Below are positions 27,502 to 35,949 of a stretch of 64,000 nucleotides of DNA, one piece after another; position 1 is the first letter of the stretch; the number at the start of each line of letters is the position of its first letter. Where the stretch lies: contig NZ_CP055263.1 in NCBI RefSeq assembly GCF_014217835.1, forward strand, positions 2,731,501-2,795,500, written 5' to 3'. The translations under genes and the position numbers were made by a program. The notes under the pieces are model-generated. The model saw only the letters and a list, made by a program, of their open reading frames with translations. It did not search any database and had not been told where the DNA came from. This stretch comes from Metabacillus sp. KUDC1714 (lineage in GTDB: Bacteria; Bacillota; Bacilli; Bacillales; Bacillaceae).

Positions 27502-28782
27502 ATGAACGGTCAAAGAATTAAAGCATTACAGGAAAGCTGGGAGCTAGATAAGCGTTGGGAAGGGATTACTCGTCCATATTCTTCAGAAGAGGTAATCAGA
27601 TTGAGGGGTTCAATCGATATAGAATATACGTTAGCAAGAAGAGGGGCTGAAAAGCTTTGGAACAGTCTTCAAACAGAGGATTACATCCATGCACTAGGTG
27701 CCTTAACTGGAAATCAAGCTATGCAACAAATTAAAGCTGGCTTAAAGGCCATTTACTTAAGTGGCTGGCAGGTTGCTGCAGATGCAAACCTTTCAGGAAA
27801 TATGTACCCTGACCAAAGTTTATACCCTGCAAACAGTGTTCCTAATGTTGTTAAACGAATTAATCAAGCGCTTCAACGAGCAGATCAAATTCAACATCTT
27901 GAAGGGGAGGAAATTATTGATTGGTTTGCACCGATTATTGCAGATGCAGAAGCGGGCTTTGGTGGGCAGTTAAATGTATTCGAACTGATGAAATCAATGA
28001 TTGAATCAGGAGCGTCGGGGGTTCATTTTGAAGATCAATTATCCTCTGAGAAAAAATGTGGCCACCTAGGTGGGAAAGTTTTATTACCAACACAAACAGC
28101 TGTAAAAAATCTTATCTCAGCACGTTTAGCAGCAGATGTAATGGGAACACCAACGATCATTATTGCTCGTACAGATGCTGATGCAGCTGATTTGATTACA
28201 AGTGATGTTGATCCTGCTGATCATGAATTTTTAACAGGAGAACGAACTGTAGAAGGATTCTTCCGTACAAAAGCTGGCATTGACCAAGCGATTAGCAGAG
28301 GACTATCCTATGCACCATATGCTGATTTAATTTGGTGTGAAACATCAGAACCAAATCTTGAGCAAGCGCAAAAATTTGCAGATGCAATTCATGAAAGCTT
28401 CCCTGGAAAATTATTAGCCTATAACTGCTCACCATCATTTAACTGGAAGAAGAAACTAGACGATGAAATAATTGCTAAGTTCCAAAAAGAAATTGCTAAA
28501 ATGGGTTATAAGTTTCAATTTGTAACACTTGCAGGATTCCATGCACTTAATCACAGTATGTTTGAGCTTGCACGTGGCTACCGCGACCATGGTATGGCAG
28601 CCTATTCTGAGCTTCAACAACGAGAATTTGCAAGTGAGGTTTATGGATACACGGCAACTAGACATCAACGTGAGGTTGGTACCGGGTATTTTGATGAAGT
28701 GGCGCAAACAATCTCCGGGGGAACATCCTCGACCACTGCTTTAAAAGGATCTACTGAGGCGGCTCAGTTTACCGAGGCTTAA
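27502..28782 (+). CDS. aceA: Isocitrate lyase
   Basis: A 426-residue lyase that splits isocitrate into succinate and glyoxylate. The active-site KKCGHLGGK is seen about residue 185, with [15 protein letters not shown] and [13 protein letters not shown] elsewhere. ATG 27502 is preferred over ATG 27487, because GGGGGA lies at normal distance only from the former. It follows aceB after 109 bases and ends in a strong terminator. Confidence 0.96.
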   Translation: MNGQRIKALQESWELDKRWEGITRPYSSEEVIRLRGSIDIEYTLARRGAEKLWNSLQTEDYIHALGALTGNQAMQQIKAGLKAIYLSGWQVAADANLSGNMYPDQSLYPANSVPNVVKRINQALQRADQIQHLEGEEIIDWFAPIIADAEAGFGGQLNVFELMKSMIESGASGVHFEDQLSSEKKCGHLGGKVLLPTQTAVKNLISARLAADVMGTPTIIIARTDADAADLITSDVDPADHEFLTGERTVEGFFRTKAGIDQAISRGLSYAPYADLIWCETSEPNLEQAQKFADAIHESFPGKLLAYNCSPSFNWKKKLDDEIIAKFQKEIAKMGYKFQFVTLAGFHALNHSMFELARGYRDHGMAAYSELQQREFASEVYGYTATRHQREVGTGYFDEVAQTISGGTSSTTALKGSTEAAQFTEA

Positions 28783-28795
28783 TAGTATTCAAAAA

Positions 28796-28835
28796 ATAGA
28801 AGCTTGGATGACTGTAATCCAAGCTTCTATTCATT
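28796..28835. terminator. Terminator after aceA
   Basis: A perfect 14-bp stem, ATAGAAGCTTGGAT (28796-28809) against ATCCAAGCTTCTAT (28817-28830), A-rich before and T-rich after. Confidence 0.88.
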
Positions 28836-28962
28836 TATTTTGGACATATTAACTTCGAAGTAATTATTAATATGTAGCATGAGCCCCTAAAATCTAAGGA
28901 CTCATGTCATATAATATATTAAGCTGCACATGCAAAATTATGACCAATTTTGTTGGTGTTAA

Positions 28963-29571
28963 TTACCAGTTCCTGTTAGTATTGGTCCCGGTGTTCACTT
29001 TATGATTGTTATCGGTTAAAGAAGGATCTCGATCTTTATAATTATTGTAGTCATTTTCACGTACGCTACTACCTTCAATTGGTGTTGTATCCAGCTCTGG
29101 AGGAATGTTTTGCTCTCTGTCAATGAAATCATCTTTCTTATCAACAAGAACTAAGATCTTACCATCTTTTACAGATTCATCGTAATGCTTTGCCTCATCT
29201 TCTGGAATGCCCATCCCTATGAGCGCTCCTGATAATCCACCTACTCCTGCACCTGCTGCAGCACCAGTCAATGCAGCTACAATTGGTCCTGCTGCTATAA
29301 TCGGTCCAATGCCTGGGATAGCTAATGCCCCTACTCCAGCTAATAATCCAGTTACCCCACCGAGTGTACCACCCGCTGCAGCACCTGTAGCAGCCCCTTT
29401 GCCTGCTTTTGTACCGGTTTCTTCTGAGATATAATCTACATCTTCACGATTTCTACTGATGACGGAGATGTCTTCGGTGTTATATCCTTGATTTTTAAGA
29501 TCCTCTACAGCTAGAATAGCTTCCTGTTCTGTATCATAAATACCTACAATCTTTTTCTTATGGTTGTCCAC
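28963..29571 (-). CDS. General stress protein, YflT/GSP17M family
   Basis: A 202-residue protein. The N-terminal 17M domain (KKIVGIYDTEQEAILAVEDLKNQGYNTEDISVIS) is followed by a Gly/Ala-rich glycine-zipper segment that could enter membranes, an acidic stretch and a polar, Asn-rich tail. B. subtilis relatives are sigma-B-dependent with unknown function. The start is GTG 29571 (minus strand), after GAGGAGG. A good sigma-B-like promoter lies 50-75 bases upstream. Confidence 0.85.
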   Translation of the reverse strand: MDNHKKKIVGIYDTEQEAILAVEDLKNQGYNTEDISVISRNREDVDYISEETGTKAGKGAATGAAAGGTLGGVTGLLAGVGALAIPGIGPIIAAGPIVAALTGAAAGAGVGGLSGALIGMGIPEDEAKHYDESVKDGKILVLVDKKDDFIDREQNIPPELDTTPIEGSSVRENDYNNYKDRDPSLTDNNHKVNTGTNTNRNW

Positions 29572-29619
29572 TTTTTAACTCCTCCTCATCTTATTCGTAT
29601 TGATGTTTCTATTAATTAA

Positions 29620-29644
29620 GTACCCGAAGTGCAGATCTATAAAC
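29620..29644 (-). promoter_or_regulatory. Sigma-B-like promoter of the stress protein gene
   Basis: On the minus strand GTTTAT and GGGTAC are separated by 13 bases, one mismatch each from the GTTTAA / GGGTAT consensus. Confidence 0.7.
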
Positions 29645-29748
29645 TCATATTTTTTGTTCAATATTTTAGAAGTAGAAAAATTCTGCACGTTTGTTATCGA
29701 AAGACAAATAGCATTAATGTTTAAGAAAAGAGTTAAAATGAAAAAAAT

Positions 29749-29770
29749 AAAGACCGCCAATTGGCAGTCT
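29749..29770 (-). terminator. Terminator of the IDEAL-domain gene
   Basis: On the minus strand AGACTGCC-AATT-GGCGGTCT (29770-29751) is followed by TTATTTTTTT. The hairpin begins at the stop codon. Confidence 0.85.
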
Positions 29771-30004
29771 CTATCCTAACAAACGTAAAACCTTGTATTC
29801 TTTTGATAATGTCATAAATAATGTTTTGTTCTTTGTGTCAAGTGCATCATTAATACGTTCTTCTAGCAAATCTCTTTTCCTGTTAAACAACGCTTCGTCT
29901 AGAACCATTTGAATATACATGTCTAATACAGGATGCTCAGATGGAACGTTTTTTGTGTTACGGGACTTCATGATCTCAGTGTAAGACGACTTTTTATTTT
30001 TCAT
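29771..30004 (-). CDS. IDEAL-domain protein, 77 aa
   Basis: A small, charged protein whose C-terminal half, LDEALFNRKRDLLEERINDALDTKNKTLFMTLSKEYKVL, carries the IDEAL motif (here INDAL). The domain is common in Bacillales and its role is unclear. The start is ATG 30004 (minus strand). Its place close to comK recalls yhzC of B. subtilis, but I cannot confirm that orthology. Confidence 0.75.
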   Translation of the reverse strand: MKNKKSSYTEIMKSRNTKNVPSEHPVLDMYIQMVLDEALFNRKRDLLEERINDALDTKNKTLFMTLSKEYKVLRLLG

Positions 30005-30159
30005 TTAAGATCACCCCTGATGCCTTTTTTATATTGTATGGAATTAACAACTGAAAATCAACCGAATAGTTAAAATTTTTAAAAAATTTAACAGGAATAT
30101 TTTTAGTAAGTATGAAATACAACAAGTTGGAAAAGCTATGGCAAAAGGGTGTGATTTGA

Positions 30160-30279
30160 ATGAATAAAGACAAAGAACTAGAGCTATTACCAACTGCTTT
30201 AAATCCTCTTGTTGGAATTGACAGCTACAATGAAAAAATTGAGACTGAGACAATAACTGAACAAATGAACGAGGAGTGA
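30160..30279 (+). CDS. Small ORF upstream of comK, 39 aa
   Basis: ATG 30160 with AAAGGGTGTG upstream opens a 39-codon frame that begins MNKDKELELLPTALNPLVGI. It is very acidic at the end and has no recognised domain. A strong terminator begins at its stop codon, which favours a real transcription unit. Codon use is like its neighbours. I do not recognise a family. Confidence 0.5.
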   Translation: MNKDKELELLPTALNPLVGIDSYNEKIETETITEQMNEE

Positions 30280-30316
30280 CTTCTTTACAGAAATGTTAAG
30301 GAAGTCACTTTTTTTG
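30275..30316 (+). terminator. Terminator after the 39-aa ORF
   Basis: AGTGACTTC (30275-30283) pairs with GAAGTCACT (30301-30309), followed by seven T residues. Confidence 0.88.
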
Positions 30317-30408
30317 TGTGTTTTTTGTAAATTTATAGAAATTCATTTTTGTACATGCTAGATTTGGTATGGGATATATTACCTAATAATTAGAAGAGGT
30401 GAATGATG

Positions 30409-30981
30409 ATGATTGCAACGAAAAAGACTGTAGAGGATTACATTATCAATCGTTTTACAATGGCTATTTTACCTGATTCAAACAAGATGAGTACTAGAAT
30501 CCTTGAGTATGAGGAAGAGTTTGTTGTCGAAAAACGTCCAATGGAAGTAATTGATCAAAGCTGTCGATATTTCGGAAGCAGTTACTCTGGAAGAAAGGAT
30601 GGGACCAAAAACCTAATGGGAATTACCCATAAATCACCTATCGTTATTGACCCAGCAAATTCGATTTACTTTTTCCCGACTACATCCTCAACGAGACCAC
30701 AATGTGCATGGCTTTCACATTATTTTATAAAAAATAGCGCAAAAGTAGAACATGATAATACGATTGTAACCTTTTCAAATGATAAACAAATCACTCTACC
30801 AATGTCTATTGGATCATTTAAAAACCAATACTATCGCACAGCACAGCTTCGCACAATGATATCATCACGAATTGAATTAGAGCAACGAAAATTGAACATG
30901 TTTCTCATTCCAAAAGATGAGAAAGAGAAGAATGCTATTTATGAACAGATGATAAGGGAATTGGATCGTTTCTCTTGGTGA
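30409..30981 (+). CDS. comK: Competence transcription factor ComK
   Basis: A 190-residue ComK, master activator of DNA-uptake genes. The core SCRYFGSSYSGRKDGT, THKSPIVIDP, FFPTTSSTRPQCAWLSH and FKNQYYRTAQLRT aligns well with B. subtilis ComK from memory. Three ATG codons occur in a row at 30403, 30406 and 30409; the last has the best distance from AGAGGTG. It stands as a single gene with its own terminator, as expected for an autoregulated regulator. Confidence 0.94.
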   Translation: MIATKKTVEDYIINRFTMAILPDSNKMSTRILEYEEEFVVEKRPMEVIDQSCRYFGSSYSGRKDGTKNLMGITHKSPIVIDPANSIYFFPTTSSTRPQCAWLSHYFIKNSAKVEHDNTIVTFSNDKQITLPMSIGSFKNQYYRTAQLRTMISSRIELEQRKLNMFLIPKDEKEKNAIYEQMIRELDRFSW

Positions 30982-31005
30982 GATTGAATGATTATTTATT
31001 CAGAA

Positions 31006-31036
31006 CAAAGGCTATCCAGTTGTTGGATAGCCTTTG
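31006..31036 (+). terminator. Terminator after comK
   Basis: A perfect 13-bp stem, CAAAGGCTATCCA (31006-31018) against TGGATAGCCTTTG (31024-31036), loop GTTGT. Confidence 0.85.
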
Positions 31037-31070
31037 TCTCGTATTAGAATTAATAATTTTTCTTACTCAG

Positions 31071-31201
31071 TTTCGGTGTCTAGCTCCAGCTCCTAGCCCC
31101 TCGAGGTCATAAGCCACAAATGAATTGAAGACAAAGAACGTCTTCTATTCATTTGCGTCTTATGCTTGTCGGGGCTGAACAAGGCGCTTACGCTTTTCTT
31201 A
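31071..31201 (-). repeat. Repeat family A, copy 3 (3' of tcyC)
   Basis: About 130 bases, from GGTGTCTAGCTCCAGCTCC to GGCGCTTACGCTTTTCTTA, ending at the tcyC stop codon. The inner palindrome GAAGACAAAGAACGTCTTC is shared with copy 4. Confidence 0.8.
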
Positions 31202-31948
31202 TTACCTAGCATTGACTTTGTTCAAAAATTGCAATGTGCGCGGGTTTTGTGTGTTACCGAACACTTTATCAGGAGTGCCCTTTTCGACGACAACTCCATT
31301 GTCCATAAAAATGACTTGATCAGCTACATCTCGTGCGAATTGCATTTCATGAGTGACAACGACCATCGTCATCCCTTCTTCTGATAACTCCTTCATTACC
31401 TTAAGGACTTCTCCAACTAGCTCTGGGTCGAGAGCGGATGTAGGTTCGTCGAAGAGTAGCACATTTGGATCCATTGCCATGGCTCTAGCAATACCAACAC
31501 GTTGTTGCTGTCCTCCCGATAATTGGTGTGGATACATATCAGATCGGTCTTTGAGCCCAACTTTCTCTAAAAGTTGAAGTGATTTTTTTCGAGCCTCGTC
31601 TTTTGATCTTTTTAATACTGTGATTTGCCCTTCCATGACATTTTCCAGAGCCGTAAAATGCGGAAAGAGGTTATAATTTTGAAAGACCATGCCAGTTTGT
31701 TTTCGAAAGGAAGTAATCTGTGAAGAGGAAAGTCGCTTCTTTTCGTTAAACTCGATTTCTTTTTCTCCTAAGGATATTGAGCCTTTTTCAGGCAGTTCAA
31801 GGAGGTTTAAGCACCGAAGGAAAGTTGTTTTTCCAGAGCCTGATGGGCCGATAATAACTGCTGTGTTACCTTTTTCTACTGTTAAATCAATTCCTTTTAA
31901 CACTTCTAAATCATTGAATTTTTTGAAAAGATTTTGTATGTGAATCAT
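31202..31948 (-). CDS. tcyC: Polar amino-acid ABC transporter ATPase (cystine type)
   Basis: A 248-residue ATPase with Walker [10 protein letters not shown], signature [19 protein letters not shown] and Walker [15 protein letters not shown], plus the [21 protein letters not shown] region of the HisP/GlnQ group. The start is ATG 31948 (minus strand). It is the last gene of a three-gene minus-strand operon with the permease and a TcyA-like binding protein, which suggests cystine import. Confidence 0.88.
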   Translation of the reverse strand: MIHIQNLFKKFNDLEVLKGIDLTVEKGNTAVIIGPSGSGKTTFLRCLNLLELPEKGSISLGEKEIEFNEKKRLSSSQITSFRKQTGMVFQNYNLFPHFTALENVMEGQITVLKRSKDEARKKSLQLLEKVGLKDRSDMYPHQLSGGQQQRVGIARAMAMDPNVLLFDEPTSALDPELVGEVLKVMKELSEEGMTMVVVTHEMQFARDVADQVIFMDNGVVVEKGTPDKVFGNTQNPRTLQFLNKVNAR

Positions 31949-31960
31949 TGTAAACCTCCA

Positions 31961-32644
31961 TTACTTAGCAACTGTTCGATCATAGCGATGTTCAAGTTTT
32001 GATTGCGCATATGAGAGAACCGTACTGAACATTAAATAAATAAAGGCTACTTCTATATAAAGCCATAACGGTTCATACGTGACAGCTGCAATTTGCTGGC
32101 CTTTTTGAAAAAGCTCTGTAACAGTAATTGTTGCTGCAAGTGATGTATCCTTCACAAGACTAATAAAGGAATTCCCAAGTGGTGGTATGCTTACCCGGAC
32201 AGCTTGTGGAAGGATGACTCTTCTCATTGCTTGTGACTTTGTCATTCCAATTGAGAAGGCTGCTTCCCATTGGCCTTTTTGAATTGAAAGAATGGCTGCT
32301 CGGATAATTTCAGAGCTGTAAGCACCCTTATTTAAAGTAAAGCCAATGACAGCAGCAGGAAAAGGATCCAGTGTTATTCCAAGACTCGGCAATCCGTAAA
32401 ACAGAATAAATAATTGAACTAGCAAAGGCGTTCCCCTAAATATCCATACATATAATTTTGCTAGAACCACCAAAGGCTTAAATCCTGAAAGACGAGCAAG
32501 AGCTGTTAGAAATGCCAGTATAAGACCTAATACAAATGCAATTAATGTTAATGGAATGGTAAAATATAAACCGGCCTTTAAAATAGGAAAAAAGGAATCA
32601 CTGAGGATTCCTATAATTCTTTCTGTTCGTTCATCTGCAAACAT
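31961..32644 (-). CDS. tcyB: Polar amino-acid ABC transporter permease (cystine type)
   Basis: A 227-residue HisM-type permease with about five membrane segments. The coupling loop EAAFSIGMTKSQAMRRVILPQAVRVSIPPLGN, which contacts the ATPase, is seen near residues 128-160. The start is ATG 32644 (minus strand), 15 bases after the binding-protein gene. Its partners are its two neighbours. Confidence 0.9.
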   Translation of the reverse strand: MFADERTERIIGILSDSFFPILKAGLYFTIPLTLIAFVLGLILAFLTALARLSGFKPLVVLAKLYVWIFRGTPLLVQLFILFYGLPSLGITLDPFPAAVIGFTLNKGAYSSEIIRAAILSIQKGQWEAAFSIGMTKSQAMRRVILPQAVRVSIPPLGNSFISLVKDTSLAATITVTELFQKGQQIAAVTYEPLWLYIEVAFIYLMFSTVLSYAQSKLEHRYDRTVAK

Positions 32645-32659
32645 TACACATCAATTCCT

Positions 32660-33460
32660 TTACTTAGATACATCAGTTCCGAACCATTTTTCGGAAATCT
32701 TTAAGTACGTACCATCTTCTTTCATATCTGCAAGTGCCCCATTGACTGCCTCAACTAATTCATCACTACCTTTGCGGAAAAGGAAAGCATTACTAGTTGC
32801 ATCTGGCTCCTCATATACTGTTTTAATAGGAAGATCAGGTCGTTGCTTTTTTAAATCAAGGTAAGAAAGGCTGTCATTAATTGTTCCATCAATACGCTTT
32901 GAAACAATTAGATCGATTGCTTGGTTAAAGCCAACTACAACTGTATTTGTTGCACCGTGCTCTTCTGCAATTTTTCGGTAGTTGCTATCAAGAGATTGTC
33001 CAACTTTTTTCCCGTTTAAATCCTCTAAGCTTTTAATCTCGTTGTTTTCTTCATGAACAACTAGTACTGCTTTTGACACAATATATGGCTCAGACATATC
33101 ATATTTTTCTAAACGTTCCGGACGAATGGCTACCTGGTTAGCAACAAGGTCATAACGTTTAGCATCAAGACCAGCAATCATCCCGTCCCATTTTGTTTCA
33201 ATAAAAGTAGGTTTTATCTCAAGTCGCTTGAATACTTCTTCAGCTATTTCGATATCAAAGCCGGTTAATTTATCTGATTTGTCATGGAATGTAAATGGTG
33301 CATATGTTCCTTCTGTTCCGATTGTAATCTCACCTTTTTCCTTTATTTGATCGTAAAGGGAAGCGGTATCCCCAGTGGTATTCTCATCTTTTTGAGCACC
33401 ACATGCGGATAGAACGAGAACAAATAGAATTGTCAGGAATGAAATGTATGTTTTTTTCAT
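32660..33460 (-). CDS. tcyA: Cystine-type ABC substrate-binding lipoprotein
   Basis: A 266-residue exported lipoprotein. The signal peptide ends in the lipobox LSAC (about Cys20). The binding domain (IGTEGTYAPFTFHDKSDKLTGFDIEIAEEVFKRL, then DLVANQVAIRPER and EDGTYLKISEKWFGTDVSK) resembles B. subtilis TcyA closely from memory. The start is ATG 33460, after TGGGGGAT; the frame continues 26 codons upstream but without signal-peptide features. No S-box or other riboswitch was recognised in the roughly 250 bases upstream. Confidence 0.88.
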   Translation of the reverse strand: MKKTYISFLTILFVLVLSACGAQKDENTTGDTASLYDQIKEKGEITIGTEGTYAPFTFHDKSDKLTGFDIEIAEEVFKRLEIKPTFIETKWDGMIAGLDAKRYDLVANQVAIRPERLEKYDMSEPYIVSKAVLVVHEENNEIKSLEDLNGKKVGQSLDSNYRKIAEEHGATNTVVVGFNQAIDLIVSKRIDGTINDSLSYLDLKKQRPDLPIKTVYEEPDATSNAFLFRKGSDELVEAVNGALADMKEDGTYLKISEKWFGTDVSK

Positions 33461-33713
33461 GCTGTTATCCCCCAGTAAGTTTATAGGTTTTATTAAAAAT
33501 AACTTTTCTAGAATAATCAACAAAAGGAGCGTTGTCAATTAAGTTGTTTCTCATAGTTGAAAATCAAAATGCCTTAATACATTAGAAAGATAATAATGAA
33601 ACAAAATATTTAAGTGATTCGTATAAATATTAAATTAGAATGCTTTTTTATTTTTTGCAGAATGTTAAAGATTATGCAGGGTTAGAAAAAGATACGAAGG
33701 GAGAAGGCAAATC

Positions 33714-33899
33714 ATGTCTTTTCATAAACGGAGAGAGAAATATAAACAGAAAAGAAAGATAAAAAAGAAGGATGGGAGGTTTACGTTTACTGATTTTCTC
33801 ACAGAAGCGTTATTTTACTTTCCTGAAATTATTTTGTTTCCGTTTAGGCTGCTTTGGTACTCCATCAGGTTCATTATAAGAGTTTTTGATTGGACATAA
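33714..33899 (+). CDS. Small basic membrane-associated protein, 61 aa
   Basis: ATG 33714 follows AAGGGAGAAGG. The first 25 residues are very rich in Lys and Arg. The remainder (FLTEALFYFPEIILFPFRLLWYSIRFIIRVF) is one hydrophobic, aromatic helix that probably enters the membrane. A terminator follows at once, supporting a real monocistronic gene. No family is recognised. Confidence 0.65.
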   Translation: MSFHKRREKYKQKRKIKKKDGRFTFTDFLTEALFYFPEIILFPFRLLWYSIRFIIRVFDWT

Positions 33900-33911
33900 G
33901 AAAGTAAGGGG

Positions 33912-33947
33912 GAGACACCTGCTAAAATTAGTGAGGTGTCTCTTTTA
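33912..33947 (+). terminator. Terminator of the 61-aa gene
   Basis: GAGACACCT (33912-33920) pairs with AGGTGTCTC (33934-33942), then TTTTATTT. Confidence 0.88.
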
Positions 33948-34030
33948 TTTCCATTGCATAGACAAGTAGCAATTAAATAATCGATTTCTTCTTTTAAATC
34001 CCTGATAAAGTGGGAATGGATGAAGTAGGG

Positions 34031-34390
34031 CTATTTTTGTGGCTTAAATAAATATATTTCTATTAGTTCACATACTTTGTTACGTATTCTTGGATTAAAA
34101 TAATTGTGTTTTTCTTCATAGCCATTATAGAGGAAGGAGTAAAGTGTAAAAGCCTCATCTCGTTCAACTTCATGTACTTTTATATTTCGTCTATGAAGCT
34201 CTTGTCTAATCACAGCCAAATCTTTTTGTGCAAGTTTTAGGGATTCCTCAACCAGTGCTAAATATGGCCGATGTAGTTTGAACGGACTTTTTTCGATCAC
34301 TGTTAGGTCACGATTTAAGATCGAAACAACCATCGGTATATAGATGGATTGTTCGATTGTAGCTCGAATGTCTTTCGGTATTCTGGTCAC
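34031..34390 (-). CDS. yhjD: YhjD-like protein, 119 aa
   Basis: A 119-residue soluble protein without a known catalytic motif. The start MTRIPKDIRATIEQSIYIPMVVSIL and the NYFNPRIRNKVCELIE end agree with my memory of B. subtilis YhjD. So does the divergent position next to a YhjE-like gene. The start is ATG 34390 (minus strand). A LexA-type box lies 23 bases upstream, so it is probably SOS-controlled. Function unknown. Confidence 0.8.
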   Translation of the reverse strand: MTRIPKDIRATIEQSIYIPMVVSILNRDLTVIEKSPFKLHRPYLALVEESLKLAQKDLAVIRQELHRRNIKVHEVERDEAFTLYSFLYNGYEEKHNYFNPRIRNKVCELIEIYLFKPQK

Positions 34391-34412
34391 AGAAATGCTC
34401 CTTTCTTAAACA

Positions 34413-34424
34413 GAACATTTGTTC
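34413..34424. promoter_or_regulatory. LexA (DinR) box between yhjD and yhjE
   Basis: GAACATTTGTTC fits the Bacillus SOS box, GAAC-N4-GTTC; with flanks it is AGAACATTTGTTCG, one base from the CGAAC-N4-GTTCG form. It lies in the divergent yhjD/yhjE gap, where one repressor could serve both sides. Confidence 0.8.
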
Positions 34425-34533
34425 GTAATTATCATACACGATTAAATTAAACTTCGCAAGTGCACCTTGATCTTTCAAGTTTTGACATAAATGTGTAAAA
34501 TAGATACCAAAGGATTTATCAGAGGAGTATAAT

Positions 34534-35151
34534 ATGAGCCCGGAGACACTACAGGATTTTTTTTCTTTAAAACAATTAATGGAGCTATTTGAAACGTATC
34601 GGTCGTTCGGTCCGTTTTTTGCGATATTATTACCAATGTTAGAGGCTTTTTTTCCGTTTTTACCGCTTGTTGTATTCATTGTTGCAAACGTTAATTCGTT
34701 TGGTCTTTGGATGGGATTTTTTTTATCTTGGATTGGAGCTTGTTCTGGTGCTATTATAGTATTTATTATGATGAGAAAGCTTGGCGAGTGGAGATTTTTT
34801 AAACGCTTACAAGAGAAAAAGGCGATAAAAAAATTGTTAACTTGGATTGAACGGAGAGGTTTTAGTCCGTTATTTCTCATTTTGTGTTTTCCATTTACGC
34901 CATCTGCGGCAATTAATGTTGTTGCAGGGCTTTCGCGAATAAGTCATTGGCAATTTATTTTAGCGGTTTTATCTGGAAAGTTTGTCATGATTTTTATGGT
35001 GAGTTTTATCGGTCAGGATTTACATGCACTTATTACACAGCCAACAAGATCCATTATTGTAGCAATTGTCATTTTTTTATTATGGTTTATTGGTAAAAGA
35101 GTCGAAAGGCGCTTAAATGTATCGATGACAGTAAAAAAAAGAGGCGATTAA
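34534..35151 (+). CDS. yhjE: TVP38/DedA-type membrane protein YhjE
   Basis: A 205-residue protein with about five membrane segments of the VTT/DedA fold: FFAILLPMLEAFFPFLPLVVFIVANVNSFG, then FPFTPSAAINVVAGLSRI. Proteins of this fold move lipids such as undecaprenyl phosphate across membranes; the substrate here is not known. The start is ATG 34534. The sipV start lies 18 bases after its stop, matching the B. subtilis yhjE-sipV pair. Confidence 0.88.
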   Translation: MSPETLQDFFSLKQLMELFETYRSFGPFFAILLPMLEAFFPFLPLVVFIVANVNSFGLWMGFFLSWIGACSGAIIVFIMMRKLGEWRFFKRLQEKKAIKKLLTWIERRGFSPLFLILCFPFTPSAAINVVAGLSRISHWQFILAVLSGKFVMIFMVSFIGQDLHALITQPTRSIIVAIVIFLLWFIGKRVERRLNVSMTVKKRGD

Positions 35152-35169
35152 TCGTTGTAGGGGGTTATC

Positions 35170-35676
35170 ATGAAAAAGCGGGGAATAGCTTTTACAACAG
35201 TAGGAATTTGTTTAATGGCTATTATATTAAAGAACCTTATCTTTGTGGAATATAAAGTAGAGGGAGTTTCAATGCAACCGACGTATGAGGAAGGAAGGTT
35301 GCTTTCAATAAATAAGTTGGGAATTTATTTTAATTCACTTGATCGGTTTGATGTTGTTGTTTTTCATCCACCTAATAGTGAAAAAATTTATGTTAAAAGG
35401 GTGATCGGCTTACCTGGTGATGAACTTTATTACAAGGACGATCAGCTTTATGTAAATGGAAAGGCGGTTAATGAGCCTTTTTTACCAACGAAGGAGAATC
35501 CCGAAGTAACGAAGCAAACAGGAAACTTTACGCTTGAAGAAATTACAGATAAAACAAGAATTCCTAAAGGGTATATGTTTGTTATTGGAGATAATCGCCT
35601 TCAAAGTCGAGATAGTCGTCATTTTGGTTTAGTGGAAATGGATAATTTGATCGGGACAGTTGGAGATCGAAAATAG
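35170..35676 (+). CDS. sipV: Type I signal peptidase
   Basis: A 168-residue SPase I with one N-terminal membrane anchor. The catalytic Ser34 lies in GVSMQPTY and Lys75 in YVKRVIGLPGDEL; the GDNRLQSRDSR box closes the catalytic core. It removes signal peptides from exported proteins at the outer face of the membrane. The start is ATG 35170. The yhjE-sipV synteny and size support SipV. Confidence 0.93.
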   Translation: MKKRGIAFTTVGICLMAIILKNLIFVEYKVEGVSMQPTYEEGRLLSINKLGIYFNSLDRFDVVVFHPPNSEKIYVKRVIGLPGDELYYKDDQLYVNGKAVNEPFLPTKENPEVTKQTGNFTLEEITDKTRIPKGYMFVIGDNRLQSRDSRHFGLVEMDNLIGTVGDRK

Positions 35677-35746
35677 GTGCTAACTCGCAATAGGGCTAAC
35701 TTCTGGAATTTGGAGAAGTTTTCACTCTTTGGGTTAGCGCTTTTTT
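35677..35746 (+). terminator. Compound terminator after sipV
   Basis: GTGCTAAC (35677-35684) pairs with GTTAGCGC (35733-35740), followed by six T residues. A second hairpin (AACTTCT/AGAAGTT) lies inside. Confidence 0.65.
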
Positions 35747-35790
35747 GAGTGATTATTTTGTCGAATTACGTCTAATAGTTGATAAAAGTG

Positions 35791-35850
35791 AAAAATCGAA
35801 GATAAATTTCAAAAATCGAAGATAAATTCCAGGAATCGAAGATAAGTCCC
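35791..35850 (+). repeat. Three tandem 20-base units upstream of the thiolase gene
   Basis: Units AAAAATCGAAGATAAATTTC, AAAAATCGAAGATAAATTCC and AGGAATCGAAGATAAGTCCC lie head to tail with no gap, all containing AATCGAAGATAA. They end about 40 bases before a TATAAT at 35893-35898, i.e. upstream of the presumed thiolase promoter. Confidence 0.8.
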
Positions 35851-35949
35851 CGAAATAAAGCTAATTTTTGCAATAATTTCAAATAATTATACTATAATGA
35901 AATTACGAGCTCTTATGATTAATAGTGAGTTTAATAAGGGGGATGGGAA

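Noticed and set aside
34308..34880. Minus-strand open frame of 190 codons across yhjD start and yhjE
   Set aside because: It overlaps two recognised genes in other frames and has no family features.
35791..35850. Tandem 20-base units as a CRISPR array
   Set aside because: The units are contiguous with no spacers and no cas genes are present.
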